This document shows, piece by piece, positions 56,088 to 64,000 of a stretch of 64,000 bases of DNA (the stretch's first letter is position 1; the number at the start of each line of letters is the position of its first letter). This stretch comes from Sulfurimicrobium sp964552675 (GTDB taxonomy: Bacteria > Pseudomonadota > Gammaproteobacteria > Burkholderiales > Sulfuricellaceae). Below the pieces are notes generated by a model that saw only the letters and a program-made list of their open reading frames with translations, did not search any database and was not told where the DNA came from. The stretch lies in assembly GCA_964552675.1 (NCBI GenBank), contig CAZKHJ010000012.1, positions 1 through 64,000 on the forward strand, read 5' to 3'. A program made the translations under genes and the position numbers.

Positions 56088-56726
56088 TCAGGCCTTGAGG
56101 CAACTGGCAAAAGTATCCAGCAAAGGCTGAATGCGGTCGTGCTTGAGCTTGAGCGCGGCCTGGTTGATGACCAGGCGCGAGCTGATCTGCATGATTTCTT
56201 CCACTGCCACCAGATTGTTGGCCTTGAGCGTGCCGCCGCTGCTCACCAGGTCGACGATGGCATCCGCCAGACCGACCAGAGGGGCGAGCTCCATCGAGCC
56301 ATAGAGCTTGATCAGATCGACATGCACCCCCTTCTTGGCAAAGTGTTCGCGTGCCGTCTGCAGGTATTTAGTCGCCACCCTGAGGCGTGCGCCCTGCCTC
56401 ACCGCACCTTCGTAGTCGAAGCCCTGCGGCACCGCGACCATCATGCGGCACTTGGCAATCTGCAGGTCGAGCGGCTGGTACAGCCCGGCGCCGCCATGCT
56501 CGTGGAGCACATCCTTGCCGGCGATGCCCAGATCGGCAGCGCCGTACTGCACGTAGGTCGGCACGTCGGAAGCGCGCACGATGATGAGGCGCACATCATC
56601 GTGGTTGGTGCCGATGATGAGCTTGCGCGAGGATTCCGGATCGTCCTGCGGCACGATGCCGGCGGCCGCCAGCAGCGGCGTGGTTTCCTCGAAAATGCGG
56701 CCTTTGGAAAGGGCGATGGTAATCAT
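56088..56726 (-). CDS. hisG: ATP phosphoribosyltransferase HisG, short form
   Basis: First, feedback-controlled step of histidine synthesis. At 212 residues it is the short type that lacks the C-terminal regulatory domain and needs HisZ for activity; no hisZ is in the window. MITIALSKGRIFEETTPLL starts it; DLGIAGKDVLHEHG and DAIVDLVSSGGTLKANNL are typical. It heads the hisGDCBHAFIE operon. Confidence 0.97.
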   Translation of the reverse strand: MITIALSKGRIFEETTPLLAAAGIVPQDDPESSRKLIIGTNHDDVRLIIVRASDVPTYVQYGAADLGIAGKDVLHEHGGAGLYQPLDLQIAKCRMMVAVPQGFDYEGAVRQGARLRVATKYLQTAREHFAKKGVHVDLIKLYGSMELAPLVGLADAIVDLVSSGGTLKANNLVAVEEIMQISSRLVINQAALKLKHDRIQPLLDTFASCLKA

Positions 56727-56746
56727 ATTAAATCCTAAAACCTTAT

Positions 56747-56875
56747 TTTAACCACGGGGCACACGGGGAGCACGGGGAAAATCAATTGCTTGAGCAAGCG
56801 AAACCAGCAGGCTGATGGGTAATTCCTTTCAAAGGGTTTGTTTCCTCCGCGCTCCCCGTGTGCCCCGTGGTTAAA
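56747..56875. repeat. 129-bp element with perfect 24-bp inverted ends
   Basis: TTTAACCACGGGGCACACGG plus four more bases at 56747-56770 is perfectly inverted at 56852-56875; the interior (81 bases) has no open frame. It fills the gap between hisG and murA and may be a palindromic mobile repeat, similar in style to MITE/REPIN-like elements. Confidence 0.8.
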
Positions 56876-56881
56876 TTGTTT

Positions 56882-58135
56882 TCAATGTACTCGTTTGATT
56901 CTGGCACCAAGCTGCGAAAGTTTTTCCTCGATGCATTCGTAGCCGCGGTCGAGGTGATAAATCCGCTCCACCGTGGTCTCGCCTTGTGCCACCAGGCCGG
57001 CGATCACCAGCGAGGCCGAGGCGCGCAGATCGGTTGCCATCACCGTGGCGCCGCTCAGTTCGGGTTTGCCGCGCACGATGGCGGTATTGCCTTCGACCTC
57101 GATGTCGGCACCCAGGCGGCGCAATTCCTGCACGTGCATGAAGCGGTTTTCGAAAATAGTCTCGGTCATGGTCGCCGCGCCCTGGGCCACCGTGTTCAGG
57201 GTCATGAACTGGGCCTGCATGTCGGTGGGAAAGGCGGGATAGGGCGCGGTGCGGATATTCACCGATTTGATCGGGTTGTGCATTTCCAGGCTCACCCAGT
57301 CGGGCCCGGCATCGACCGCTGCGCCCGACTCGCGCAGCTTGTCCAGCACCGCGTCGAAAATGTCGGGGCGGACATTTTTCAGCTTCACCTTGCCCTGGGT
57401 CGCCGCGGCCGCCACCAGGAAAGTGCCGGCCTCGATGCGGTCCGGCATCACGCTGTAACTGGCGCCATGCAAACGCGCCACGCCCTGGATGGTGATCACG
57501 TCGCTGCCCGCACCCTCGATGTTCGCCCCCATGGCCTTGAGGCATTCCGCCAGGTCCACCACTTCCGGCTCGCGCGCGGCGTTTTCCAGCACCGTGGTGC
57601 CATCGGCCAGCGCTGCCGCCATCATCAGGTTTTCGGTGCCGGTTACCGTCACCAGGTCCATGAAAATGCGCGCGCCCTTGAGGCGTTCCGCCGTGGCGTT
57701 GATATAGCCATGCTCGATGGAGATTTTCGCCCCCATCGCCTCCAGCCCCTTGATGTGCAAATCCACCGGACGCGAGCCGATGGCACAGCCGCCGGGCAGC
57801 GACACCCGCGCCCGGCCGAAACGCGCCAGCAACGGCCCCAGCACCAGGATCGAGGCGCGCATGGTCTTGACCAGCTCGTAAGGCGCCACGGGATTGTTGA
57901 TATTGCGCGCGTCCAGTTCCACGCCGAGTTTTTCATCCACCGAGATGCCCATGCCCATCTGGCCGAGCAGTCCGATCATGGTGGTCACATCGTGCAGGTG
58001 GGGGACGTTTGCAACCTGGAGCGTGCCATCGGCGAGCAGGCCCGCGCACAGGATCGGCAGGGCGGCATTCTTGGCCCCGGAGATGCGTACTTCTCCGGCC
58101 AGCGGAACGCCGCCCTGGATAACGAGCTTATCCAT
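56882..58135 (-). CDS. murA: UDP-N-acetylglucosamine 1-carboxyvinyltransferase MurA
   Basis: First committed step of peptidoglycan synthesis: adds enolpyruvate to UDP-GlcNAc. The 417-residue protein has the fosfomycin-target Cys in PGGCAIGSRPVDLH near residue 117, VRISGAKNAALPILCAGLL near the start, and PDRIEAGTFLVAAAATQG. It lies 3 bases after grxD. Confidence 0.98.
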   Translation of the reverse strand: MDKLVIQGGVPLAGEVRISGAKNAALPILCAGLLADGTLQVANVPHLHDVTTMIGLLGQMGMGISVDEKLGVELDARNINNPVAPYELVKTMRASILVLGPLLARFGRARVSLPGGCAIGSRPVDLHIKGLEAMGAKISIEHGYINATAERLKGARIFMDLVTVTGTENLMMAAALADGTTVLENAAREPEVVDLAECLKAMGANIEGAGSDVITIQGVARLHGASYSVMPDRIEAGTFLVAAAATQGKVKLKNVRPDIFDAVLDKLRESGAAVDAGPDWVSLEMHNPIKSVNIRTAPYPAFPTDMQAQFMTLNTVAQGAATMTETIFENRFMHVQELRRLGADIEVEGNTAIVRGKPELSGATVMATDLRASASLVIAGLVAQGETTVERIYHLDRGYECIEEKLSQLGARIKRVH

Positions 58136-58138
58136 CCA

Positions 58139-58462
58139 TCAGGCCTGTTTGGCGCTGGCCAGAAGCTGCTGCAACTCGCCCTTGTTGTACATTTCCACGG
58201 AAATGTCGGCGCCGCCGATCAGTTCGCCGTTGATGTAGATCTGCGGGAAGGTCGGCCAGTTGGCGTAATACTTGAGATTTTCGAAAATTTCCGGGTCCTG
58301 CAGCACGTTGACCGCAAAAAAATCCGTGCCGCAGGCGCGCAGCACCTGCGCTGCGGTATTGGAGAAGCCGCACTGCGGAAACTGCGGCGTGCCCTTCATG
58401 AACAGCACCACGGAGTGGCCTGTCACGATGTCCTTGATGCGATCCAGCACTTTCTGATCCAT
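58139..58462 (-). CDS. grxD: monothiol glutaredoxin (CGFS type) GrxD
   Basis: A 107-residue monothiol glutaredoxin with the CGFS active site in FPQCGFSNTAAQVL and the TFPQIYINGELIGGADI glutathione-binding part. These proteins carry iron-sulfur clusters, commonly with BolA, whose gene lies directly upstream. Confidence 0.97.
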   Translation of the reverse strand: MDQKVLDRIKDIVTGHSVVLFMKGTPQFPQCGFSNTAAQVLRACGTDFFAVNVLQDPEIFENLKYYANWPTFPQIYINGELIGGADISVEMYNKGELQQLLASAKQA

Positions 58463-58499
58463 GATATTCCTTAAATTATTGCTCGTTTGACCCGTCGAA

Positions 58500-58748
58500 T
58501 CAGGCAGCCGACTGTTTGCGCCATTCCTCGGGGGTCAGGGTTTTGAATGACAGGGCGTGGATTTCTCCGCCCATCCTGTGGCCCAGGGCCTTGTATACCA
58601 GCTGGTGCTGCTGCACCATGTTCTTGCCGACGAATTCGGGGCTGACCACCAGCGCCTGAAAGTGTTCGCCGTCGTCTCCTTCCACCTCGATATAGTCACA
58701 CTTGAGGCCGTTTTCAATATAGCCCCTGATTTCTTCCTTGGTCACCAT
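58500..58748 (-). CDS. BolA-family protein (IbaG type)
   Basis: An 82-residue BolA family protein. EVEGDDGEHFQALVVSPEFVGKNMVQQHQLVYKAL includes the conserved LVYKAL and H residues used with CGFS glutaredoxins. This short form near murA matches IbaG (YrbA) in E. coli, where it is also next to murA. It lies 2 bases downstream of the ABC permease. Confidence 0.93.
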   Translation of the reverse strand: MVTKEEIRGYIENGLKCDYIEVEGDDGEHFQALVVSPEFVGKNMVQQHQLVYKALGHRMGGEIHALSFKTLTPEEWRKQSAA

Positions 58749-58750
58749 CG

Positions 58751-59506
58751 CTATTTCCTGAGTTTATAGCCGCTCTTCAGCAGCAGCAAAGTCGCCCATG
58801 ATAATGCCAAAAAGCAGGCGGCGACAATCGACAATCCCAGTCCCGGATCGACATCCGACACGCCGAAAAAGCCGTAGCGGAAGCCGTCTATCAGGTAGAA
58901 AAACGGGTTGAAGCGCGATGCCTCCTGCCAGAAAGGCGGCAGGGAATGGATCGAATAAAACACCCCGGAAAGAAAGGTCAGCGGCACGATGATAAAATTC
59001 TGCACTGCCGACATCTGGTCGTAACTCTCCGCCCATAGCGAGGAAACGATCCCCGCCGCGCCCAGCAAGGCACAGCCGAGCACGGCAAAGGCCAGCATCC
59101 ATAAGGGATGGGCGAGCGGCATGGCGGCAAACCACAGGCCGGCCAGCCCCACCCCCAGACCCACCACCATGCCGCGCACGACCGAGGCGGCGACATAGGC
59201 GGCAAAAAACTCTCCATAGGCCAGCGGCGGCAACAGAACGAACACGATACTGCCGTTCATTTTCGACTGGATCAGGCTGGACGAACTGTTGGCAAAGGCA
59301 TTCTGCAACATCGCCATCATCACCAGACCGGGAATCAGGAAGGCGGTGTAGTTCACGCCGGGATAAACATGCACGTGCTCTTCCAGCACGTGGGAAAAAA
59401 TCATCAGATACAGCAGGGTGGTCACCACCGGCGACAGGATGGTTTGCAGGCTGACCTTCCAGAAACGCAGCAGCTCCTTGTAGAACAGCGTCCACAGGCC
59501 GGTCAT
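58751..59506 (-). CDS. ABC-2 type transporter permease (YadH-like)
   Basis: A 251-residue membrane protein with six helices of the ABC-2 family (FWKVSLQTILSPVVTTLLYL, VPLTFLSGVFYSIHSLPPFW). YadH-like permeases pair with YadG-like ATPases; the substrate is unknown, possibly a lipid or envelope component. It overlaps the ATPase gene by 4 bases. Confidence 0.92.
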   Translation of the reverse strand: MTGLWTLFYKELLRFWKVSLQTILSPVVTTLLYLMIFSHVLEEHVHVYPGVNYTAFLIPGLVMMAMLQNAFANSSSSLIQSKMNGSIVFVLLPPLAYGEFFAAYVAASVVRGMVVGLGVGLAGLWFAAMPLAHPLWMLAFAVLGCALLGAAGIVSSLWAESYDQMSAVQNFIIVPLTFLSGVFYSIHSLPPFWQEASRFNPFFYLIDGFRYGFFGVSDVDPGLGLSIVAACFLALSWATLLLLKSGYKLRK

Positions 59507-60399
59507 GATTGCACCAGCCGGAGGAATACCTCTTCCAGATCGGGTTTGGCCACATCCAGCTCTTCCACCGTGATGTCCGCTTCACGCAAAGCACGCAGCA
59601 CGTCTTCCAGTTCGGCATGATGCCTGAGCGAAAGCCTGAACACCTCTCCCTCCCGGCCGCACAGCAGCGGCTCCAGCGCCTCCGGCAAGCGGGGCGGGGA
59701 GAGCCGGACATGCGCCTGAATGGTGGCGAAACGCTGGAGCAGATTGGCGGTGCTATCCAGAGCCACGATTTCACCCTGTTTCAGCATGGCGACCCGGCTG
59801 CACAGGGTTTCCGCTTCTTCCAGATAGTGGGTGGTAAGCACGATGGTGTGCCCCTGCCGGTTGAGGCGGCGGATGAATGCCCACAGGCTCTGGCGCAACT
59901 CCACGTCCACCCCGGCGGTCGGCTCGTCCAGCACGATCACCGGCGGCTTGTGCACCAGTGCCTGCGCCACCAGTACGCGCCGCTTCATCCCGCCGGACAG
60001 GGTGCGCACATAGGCATCGGCCTTGTCGCTCAGTCCCAGGTTTTCGAGCAGTTCGTCGATCCAGGCATGGTTGTGGCGAAGATTGAAATAGCCGGACTGG
60101 AACTGCAGCATTTCACGCACCGTGAAAAATGCGTCATACACCAGCTCCTGCGGCACCACGCCGATGGAACGCCGCGCTTGCCGATAGTCAGCCCTCACAT
60201 CATGGCCGAGAATACTGAGCCGGCCCTGATCGGCCAGCGCCAGGCCGGCCAGCAGGTTGATCAGGGTCGATTTGCCTGCGCCGTTGGGGCCGAGCAGGGC
60301 AAAAAACTCGCCCTGCCGGATTTCCAGATCGACTCCGCGCAAGGCCTGCACGCGGCCAAAGCGTTTATGAACCTGGTGGATTTCAATGGCAGGCAACAT
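59503..60399 (-). CDS. ABC transporter ATP-binding protein (YadG-like)
   Basis: A 298-residue ATPase with Walker A GPNGAGKSTLINLL, signature LSGGMKRRVLVAQ and Walker B VIVLDEPTAGVD, and a C-terminal regulatory extension. With the overlapping permease it forms an exporter, located between mlaB and bolA as in many betaproteobacteria. Confidence 0.94.
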   Translation of the reverse strand: MLPAIEIHQVHKRFGRVQALRGVDLEIRQGEFFALLGPNGAGKSTLINLLAGLALADQGRLSILGHDVRADYRQARRSIGVVPQELVYDAFFTVREMLQFQSGYFNLRHNHAWIDELLENLGLSDKADAYVRTLSGGMKRRVLVAQALVHKPPVIVLDEPTAGVDVELRQSLWAFIRRLNRQGHTIVLTTHYLEEAETLCSRVAMLKQGEIVALDSTANLLQRFATIQAHVRLSPPRLPEALEPLLCGREGEVFRLSLRHHAELEDVLRALREADITVEELDVAKPDLEEVFLRLVQS

Positions 60400-60420
60400 G
60401 GTGAAACCGGCGCCTCGCGC

Positions 60421-60705
60421 TTACGCGACGGGCAGAAGCGCTTGGACGCCGTAGACTTTCACCAGGCACTGCAAGTTATCCGGAAGATGGCTGATACGCA
60501 GTTGCCGGCCACGCTGCGCAGCCTGGCGCACCCACTCCAGCAACAGGCTGACGGCCGCGGAATCGACATCATCCACACCGGAGAAATCCAGTTCCCAGGG
60601 GCCTTGCTGCGTGAACAATGCCTCGCTGCGGGACAGCATCTCGCTCACATTGGCCATCGTCAGCGCGCCGCTGAAGCGGAAAGCACCGCCACTTTGCTCG
60701 ATCAT
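60421..60705 (-). CDS. mlaB: STAS-domain protein MlaB
   Basis: A 94-residue STAS domain that supports the MlaFEDB phospholipid ABC transporter. LDFSGVDDVDSAAVSLLLEW near residue 45 is the typical STAS core. The ATG overlaps the mlaC stop as ATGA. Assigned from operon place and fold. Confidence 0.9.
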   Translation of the reverse strand: MIEQSGGAFRFSGALTMANVSEMLSRSEALFTQQGPWELDFSGVDDVDSAAVSLLLEWVRQAAQRGRQLRISHLPDNLQCLVKVYGVQALLPVA

Positions 60706-61349
60706 TTCTTTTTCGCCGGCGTAGCGGTTTTTTCGCTGCCGTTTGCTTCCCGGCGGTTCTTGTCCGACAAGGTTTTGATCAGGCCATCGATGCCCTTGCT
60801 CTGGATTTCGGAACTGAACGAACTGCGGTAATTGGTGACCAGGCTGACGTTATCTACTGCCACGTCATAGACTTTCCAGCCGCTATCGGTTTTTTCCAGA
60901 ATGTAGTCAATCGGAATCGGCAGGCAGCCAGGCTGGTTGACCACGGTTTTCACGCTCGCGTCGGTATCGCTCGGCTGCAGCCGCAGCGGCTTGTAATCGA
61001 TGGTCTGATCCTTGTAGGAGGACAGGGAATTGGAGTAGGTGCGTACCAGCAGCGTGCGGAACTCGCTGGTCAGCGCCTGCTGCTGTGCCGGTGTAGCCTT
61101 GGGCCAGTGACGTCCGACCGCCAGCATCGCCATGCGGCTGAAATCGAAATGGGGCAACACCTTGGCTTCCACCAGATCGAGCACCTTCCTGCTGTTGCCG
61201 GATTGAATATCCTTGTCCTGCTTGATGATGGCCAGCACATCCTGAGCCGTGCTCTTCACCAGCGCATCGGGGGCTGTTTCCGCCGCCCCCGCATGAGTCG
61301 CCGCGAGCATGGAAAACCCCAGCAGGACGACCTTGATGTTACGCATCAT
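60702..61349 (-). CDS. mlaC: periplasmic phospholipid-binding protein MlaC
   Basis: A 215-residue exported protein (signal VVLLGFSMLAATHAGAA) with the MlaC/Ttg2D fold: ALVKSTAQDVLAIIKQD at the start, FDFSRMAMLAVGRHW in the middle. It ferries phospholipid across the periplasm in the Mla pathway. It overlaps neighbours on both sides. Confidence 0.95.
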   Translation of the reverse strand: MMRNIKVVLLGFSMLAATHAGAAETAPDALVKSTAQDVLAIIKQDKDIQSGNSRKVLDLVEAKVLPHFDFSRMAMLAVGRHWPKATPAQQQALTSEFRTLLVRTYSNSLSSYKDQTIDYKPLRLQPSDTDASVKTVVNQPGCLPIPIDYILEKTDSGWKVYDVAVDNVSLVTNYRSSFSSEIQSKGIDGLIKTLSDKNRREANGSEKTATPAKKK

Positions 61350-62704
61350 TTGTAATCTCCCGTTACCTTGGCCAGTTGTGCCACATACAGGTTGTATTCG
61401 TTCACCGTCAGCAGATATTCGGCCTGGATCGTGGCATAGGATTTCAGGGCTTCACTCACACGCTCGGTGCGCTCCAGCCCGGCGTTGAAATCAGCATAGG
61501 AGGACACCATCCAGCGCCGCGCTGCGGCTGCACCGGCAGCCAGATCCTGCTGCGCCCGGTAATAAGCCTGCATCTGGACATAGGTTTCCGCCACTTCGAA
61601 GGGAATACCGGCCAGCGCAAAACGGTTTTTTGCCAGCAAGGCCTCCAGCTCCGCCTGGGCCTGGGCCACCCGCGCCGGCACCACGTCAAAGGCCAGATCC
61701 CATTTCACGCCCACCACCGGGGTCAGTCCGGCATGATTGAACGGGTCGTAGACGTAGGGATTGTCGAGTTTGTCGCGCTTTGAGGCATAGGCAAAAGTGC
61801 CCACCACACCGGCATAGACATTGGGGTAGTTTTCCGCCTTCTTCGCTTCCACCAGGGCACGCCGCGCCTGCAAACCGGCTTCCAGCTGCGTTAGTTCGGG
61901 GCGCCCCATCATTGCCTTGCCCTGATAATCGGCCAGGCTGGTGGCTGGCAAGGCCACCGGTTTCAGCCCCTCGTCAGCGACTTCCAGGCGTCCATCCAGC
62001 CCAACGCCGGTGAGCACTTTCAGGCCGTTCAGGCTGACTGTCTCCACCGCCTGGGCCTGGGACAGATATTTTTTCAGCAGACCCCGTTTGGCCTGCAATT
62101 CGTAAAGGTCGGATTGCCTGGCCTGGCCATTGTCTGCCTTGAGCCATTTTTCCACCTGACTAAGGGAACCATCCACCTTGGACAGCACATCCTCCAGCAT
62201 GAGGCGTGTATCGCGGGCGGTGAGATAGCCGTAATAGGCACGGCTCACGTCGAGCATGGTACTACCGCGCTGCAGACGGACATCCTGGCGCTTTACGTCG
62301 ATATTGCCGCGCGCGGCATCGGCGTAACGCTCGATCTTGCCGAAGGTGTAGAGTGGCTTGACGATGGAAAACTGCAATGCCGTCCAGTCCGACAGGCCTT
62401 TCCAGTCATAGGCATCGTTGCGGGGAACCGCGCCGGAGGTGGCACCCCCCTGGTAAAAACCGCCCTCGACCTTGGGCGCCAGGGCGACAAACAGGTTCGC
62501 ATCAAGGCGCAGGCCGTTATTGCCCTGCGCTTCTTCCAGCAGGGCGCGCGCCTGCTCCACCAGCTGTTCACGTTCCTGGATACGCGGATCCGCAGCCAGG
62601 CTCATGTCGATCGCCTGCTGCAAGTTCACCGTCTGCGCCCAGCCTGGGGCGCCCGAAAAAACCGTCCAGGCGCCTATCACTGCTACCAGCAAGTTCCTGT
62701 TCAT
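61346..62704 (-). CDS. TolC-family outer-membrane protein inside the mla operon
   Basis: A 452-residue outer-membrane-efflux protein with a signal peptide (VIGAWTVFSGAPGWA) and two TolC-type repeats (VNLQQAIDMSLAADPRIQER; AMMGRPELTQLEAGLQARRA). A roughly 40-residue Gly/Tyr-rich insert lies in each half. It overlaps mlaD and mlaC by 4 bases and so is cotranslated with them. It occupies the place where MlaA could be expected and may work with the Mla complex; this is inference. Confidence 0.92.
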   Translation of the reverse strand: MNRNLLVAVIGAWTVFSGAPGWAQTVNLQQAIDMSLAADPRIQEREQLVEQARALLEEAQGNNGLRLDANLFVALAPKVEGGFYQGGATSGAVPRNDAYDWKGLSDWTALQFSIVKPLYTFGKIERYADAARGNIDVKRQDVRLQRGSTMLDVSRAYYGYLTARDTRLMLEDVLSKVDGSLSQVEKWLKADNGQARQSDLYELQAKRGLLKKYLSQAQAVETVSLNGLKVLTGVGLDGRLEVADEGLKPVALPATSLADYQGKAMMGRPELTQLEAGLQARRALVEAKKAENYPNVYAGVVGTFAYASKRDKLDNPYVYDPFNHAGLTPVVGVKWDLAFDVVPARVAQAQAELEALLAKNRFALAGIPFEVAETYVQMQAYYRAQQDLAAGAAAARRWMVSSYADFNAGLERTERVSEALKSYATIQAEYLLTVNEYNLYVAQLAKVTGDYK

Positions 62705-63171
62705 TTTTTCTCTCCGCTGTCAGCCGCCTTGTTGTAAAGCAGTTGGCCGATCATGTTTTCCAGCACCACCGCCGACTGGGTGATCCGGATCCGGTCGCCT
62801 TCCTTGAGCAAGGCGCTGTCGCCTCCGGTTTCAAGGGCGATGTACTGCTCGCCCAGCAGGCCGGAAGTCATGATGCTGGCCGACGTATCGCGGGAGAATG
62901 GATATTGCCTGTCCAGCCTGAACGTCACCCTGGCTTCATGGCTCTGGCCATCAAAGCGGATCTCCGCTACCCGTCCCACTACCACCCCGGCGCTTTTCAC
63001 CGGCGCTCTCACCTTGAGTCCGCCGATGTTGCCAAAATTCGCTGTCACCGCATAACTCTCCGACATGCTCACGCTGGAAAGGTTGCCGACCTTGAGCGCC
63101 AATACCAGCAGGGCGCCCAGGCCCATCACCACAAACAGCCCCACCCACAAATCCATTGTGGTGCGTTCCAT
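62701..63171 (-). CDS. mlaD: MCE-domain protein MlaD
   Basis: A 156-residue inner-membrane-anchored ring protein of the Mla transporter. Helix DLWVGLFVVMGLGALLVLAL is followed by an MCE domain (YAVTANFGNIGGLKVRAPV, GLLGEQYIALETGG). Overlaps mlaE upstream by one base and the TolC gene downstream by four. Confidence 0.97.
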   Translation of the reverse strand: MERTTMDLWVGLFVVMGLGALLVLALKVGNLSSVSMSESYAVTANFGNIGGLKVRAPVKSAGVVVGRVAEIRFDGQSHEARVTFRLDRQYPFSRDTSASIMTSGLLGEQYIALETGGDSALLKEGDRIRITQSAVVLENMIGQLLYNKAADSGEKK

Positions 63172-63968
63172 CAGCCTTCTCCCCGAAACATGAATGCGGT
63201 CAACACAAAATCCAGCGCCAGAATCGCCAGTGACGAGGTCACCACGGTGCGCGTCGTGGCACCGGACACACCCTCGGCAGTAGGCGGCGCATCATAGCCC
63301 TCAAACAGCGCAATGGCGGTCACCGCCACGCCAAACATGAAACTCTTGATCACGCCATTGACGATATCCTGGTGAAAATCCACCGCGCTTTGCATCTGCG
63401 ACCAGAACGAACCCTCATCCACGCCAATCAGCTTCACGCCGACCAGATAGCCGCCAAACACACCCATGGCGGAAAACATCGCCGCCAGCAGCGGCATGGA
63501 GATCACGCCCGCCCAGAAACGCGGCGCCACCACGCGGGCAATGGGATTGACCGCCATCATTTCCATTGCCGAAAGCTGCTCGGTCGCCTTCATCAAACCG
63601 ATTTCCGCCGTGATCGCCGAGCCGGCGCGACTGGCGAACAGCAGTCCGGCTACCACCGGCCCCAGTTCACGCACCAGGGACAAGGCCACCATCACGCCCA
63701 GCGCCTCAGACGAACCATAACGCTGCAAGGTCTCATAGCCCTGCATCCCCAGCACCATGCCCACGAACAGGCCAGACACCAGGATGATGATGAGGGACAG
63801 CACGCCGGTGAAATAGATTTCCTTGATGGTCAGGTGAAAGCGGCGAAAACTGGTGCCGGAATAGAGCAGGGTCAGGAACAGAAAGCGGGCAGCCACACCG
63901 AAGCGCCAGACGCCATTGATCACGCGATGGCCGATATGCCTGATCCCTGTTGCCACGCGCCTAGGCAT
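63171..63968 (-). CDS. mlaE: phospholipid ABC transporter permease MlaE
   Basis: A 265-residue permease with about six helices. ELGPVVAGLLFASRAGSAITAE is the conserved MlaE loop; MMAVNPIARVVAPRFWAG follows. The ATG at 63968 overlaps the end of the presumed mlaF; GGAGG lies upstream. An in-frame upstream start is possible but would lie deeper in mlaF. Confidence 0.96.
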   Translation of the reverse strand: MPRRVATGIRHIGHRVINGVWRFGVAARFLFLTLLYSGTSFRRFHLTIKEIYFTGVLSLIIILVSGLFVGMVLGMQGYETLQRYGSSEALGVMVALSLVRELGPVVAGLLFASRAGSAITAEIGLMKATEQLSAMEMMAVNPIARVVAPRFWAGVISMPLLAAMFSAMGVFGGYLVGVKLIGVDEGSFWSQMQSAVDFHQDIVNGVIKSFMFGVAVTAIALFEGYDAPPTAEGVSGATTRTVVTSSLAILALDFVLTAFMFRGEG

Positions 63969-64000
63969 TACTTCCTCCCAACCGCAGATCGTCGGCATAA
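63961..64000 (-). CDS. mlaF: C-terminal end of probable MlaF ATPase (cut by window edge)
   Basis: In the frame different from mlaE, the last bases encode YADDLRLGGSNA followed by TAG at 63961-63963. The mla gene order predicts mlaF here, and its stop would overlap the mlaE start by 8 bases. Only 12 residues are visible, so the identity rests on context. Confidence 0.5.
   Translation of the reverse strand, partial: YADDLRLGGSNA

Overview
The window looks like a chromosomal segment of a sulfur-oxidising betaproteobacterium. The sox operon (soxXYZAB) points to thiosulfate oxidation. The order of the housekeeping blocks (rpsU-yqeY-dnaG-rpoD; mla-murA-his-hinT-tat-degQ) is typical of Nitrosomonadales/Burkholderiales-type genomes, and relatives of Sulfuricella, Sulfuriferula or Thiobacillus are plausible. 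The genus is an inference from gene content, not from a search. Most genes lie on the minus strand and many overlap by 4 bases, so the region is organised as long operons.

Layout, left to right. (1) 1-4.6 kb: macromolecular-synthesis operon rpsU-yqeY-dnaG-rpoD, with a CAT-anticodon tRNA 8 bases after rpoD. (2) 4.6-6.7 kb: groES-groEL with a perfect CIRCE operator. (3) 6.8-12 kb: bioA-tsaD, small membrane proteins, plsY, folB and a TauE/SafE permease. (4) 12-18.4 kb: a chemoreceptor and a MacAB-like tripartite exporter (outer membrane protein, adaptor, ATPase, permease). (5) 18.5-22.5 kb: soxXYZAB. (6) 22.8-25.9 kb: zapD-yacG, a MITE-like element, a Nudix/ThiE-like fusion and a DUF815 ATPase. 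(7) 25.9-28.4 kb: a probable insertion with an integrase remnant, a small membrane protein, a lytic transglycosylase and a YaiI-family protein. (8) 28.4-32.3 kb: argJ, darP, pmbA and a MazEF/ChpSB-type toxin-antitoxin pair.

(9) 32.3-46.1 kb: an eleven-gene MSHA-pilus/type II secretion-like operon. It begins with a sigma-54-type response regulator, continues with an ExeA-like ATPase, secretin, TPR protein, GspE ATPase, GspF platform and MshI/J/K-like alignment proteins, and ends with two unusually large cysteine-rich prepilin-like proteins. It has no obvious conventional major pilin and no prepilin peptidase in the window. This is the least ordinary system here. (10) 46.1-56.7 kb: Nif3-family protein, a DegQ/DegS-like protease, tatABC, hinT and the whole hisGDCBHAFIE operon. 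(11) 56.9-64 kb: murA, a CGFS glutaredoxin, a BolA protein, an ABC-2 exporter and an mla phospholipid-transport operon that carries a TolC-family gene between mlaD and mlaC.

Several intergenic gaps carry dispersed palindromic repeats: a 161-bp MITE-like element flanked by CTAG, a 24-bp inverted repeat between murA and hisG, two C/G-rich bipartite palindromes and a heptamer-type repeat at tatB. No CRISPR array, rRNA operon, intact transposase or prophage was seen.
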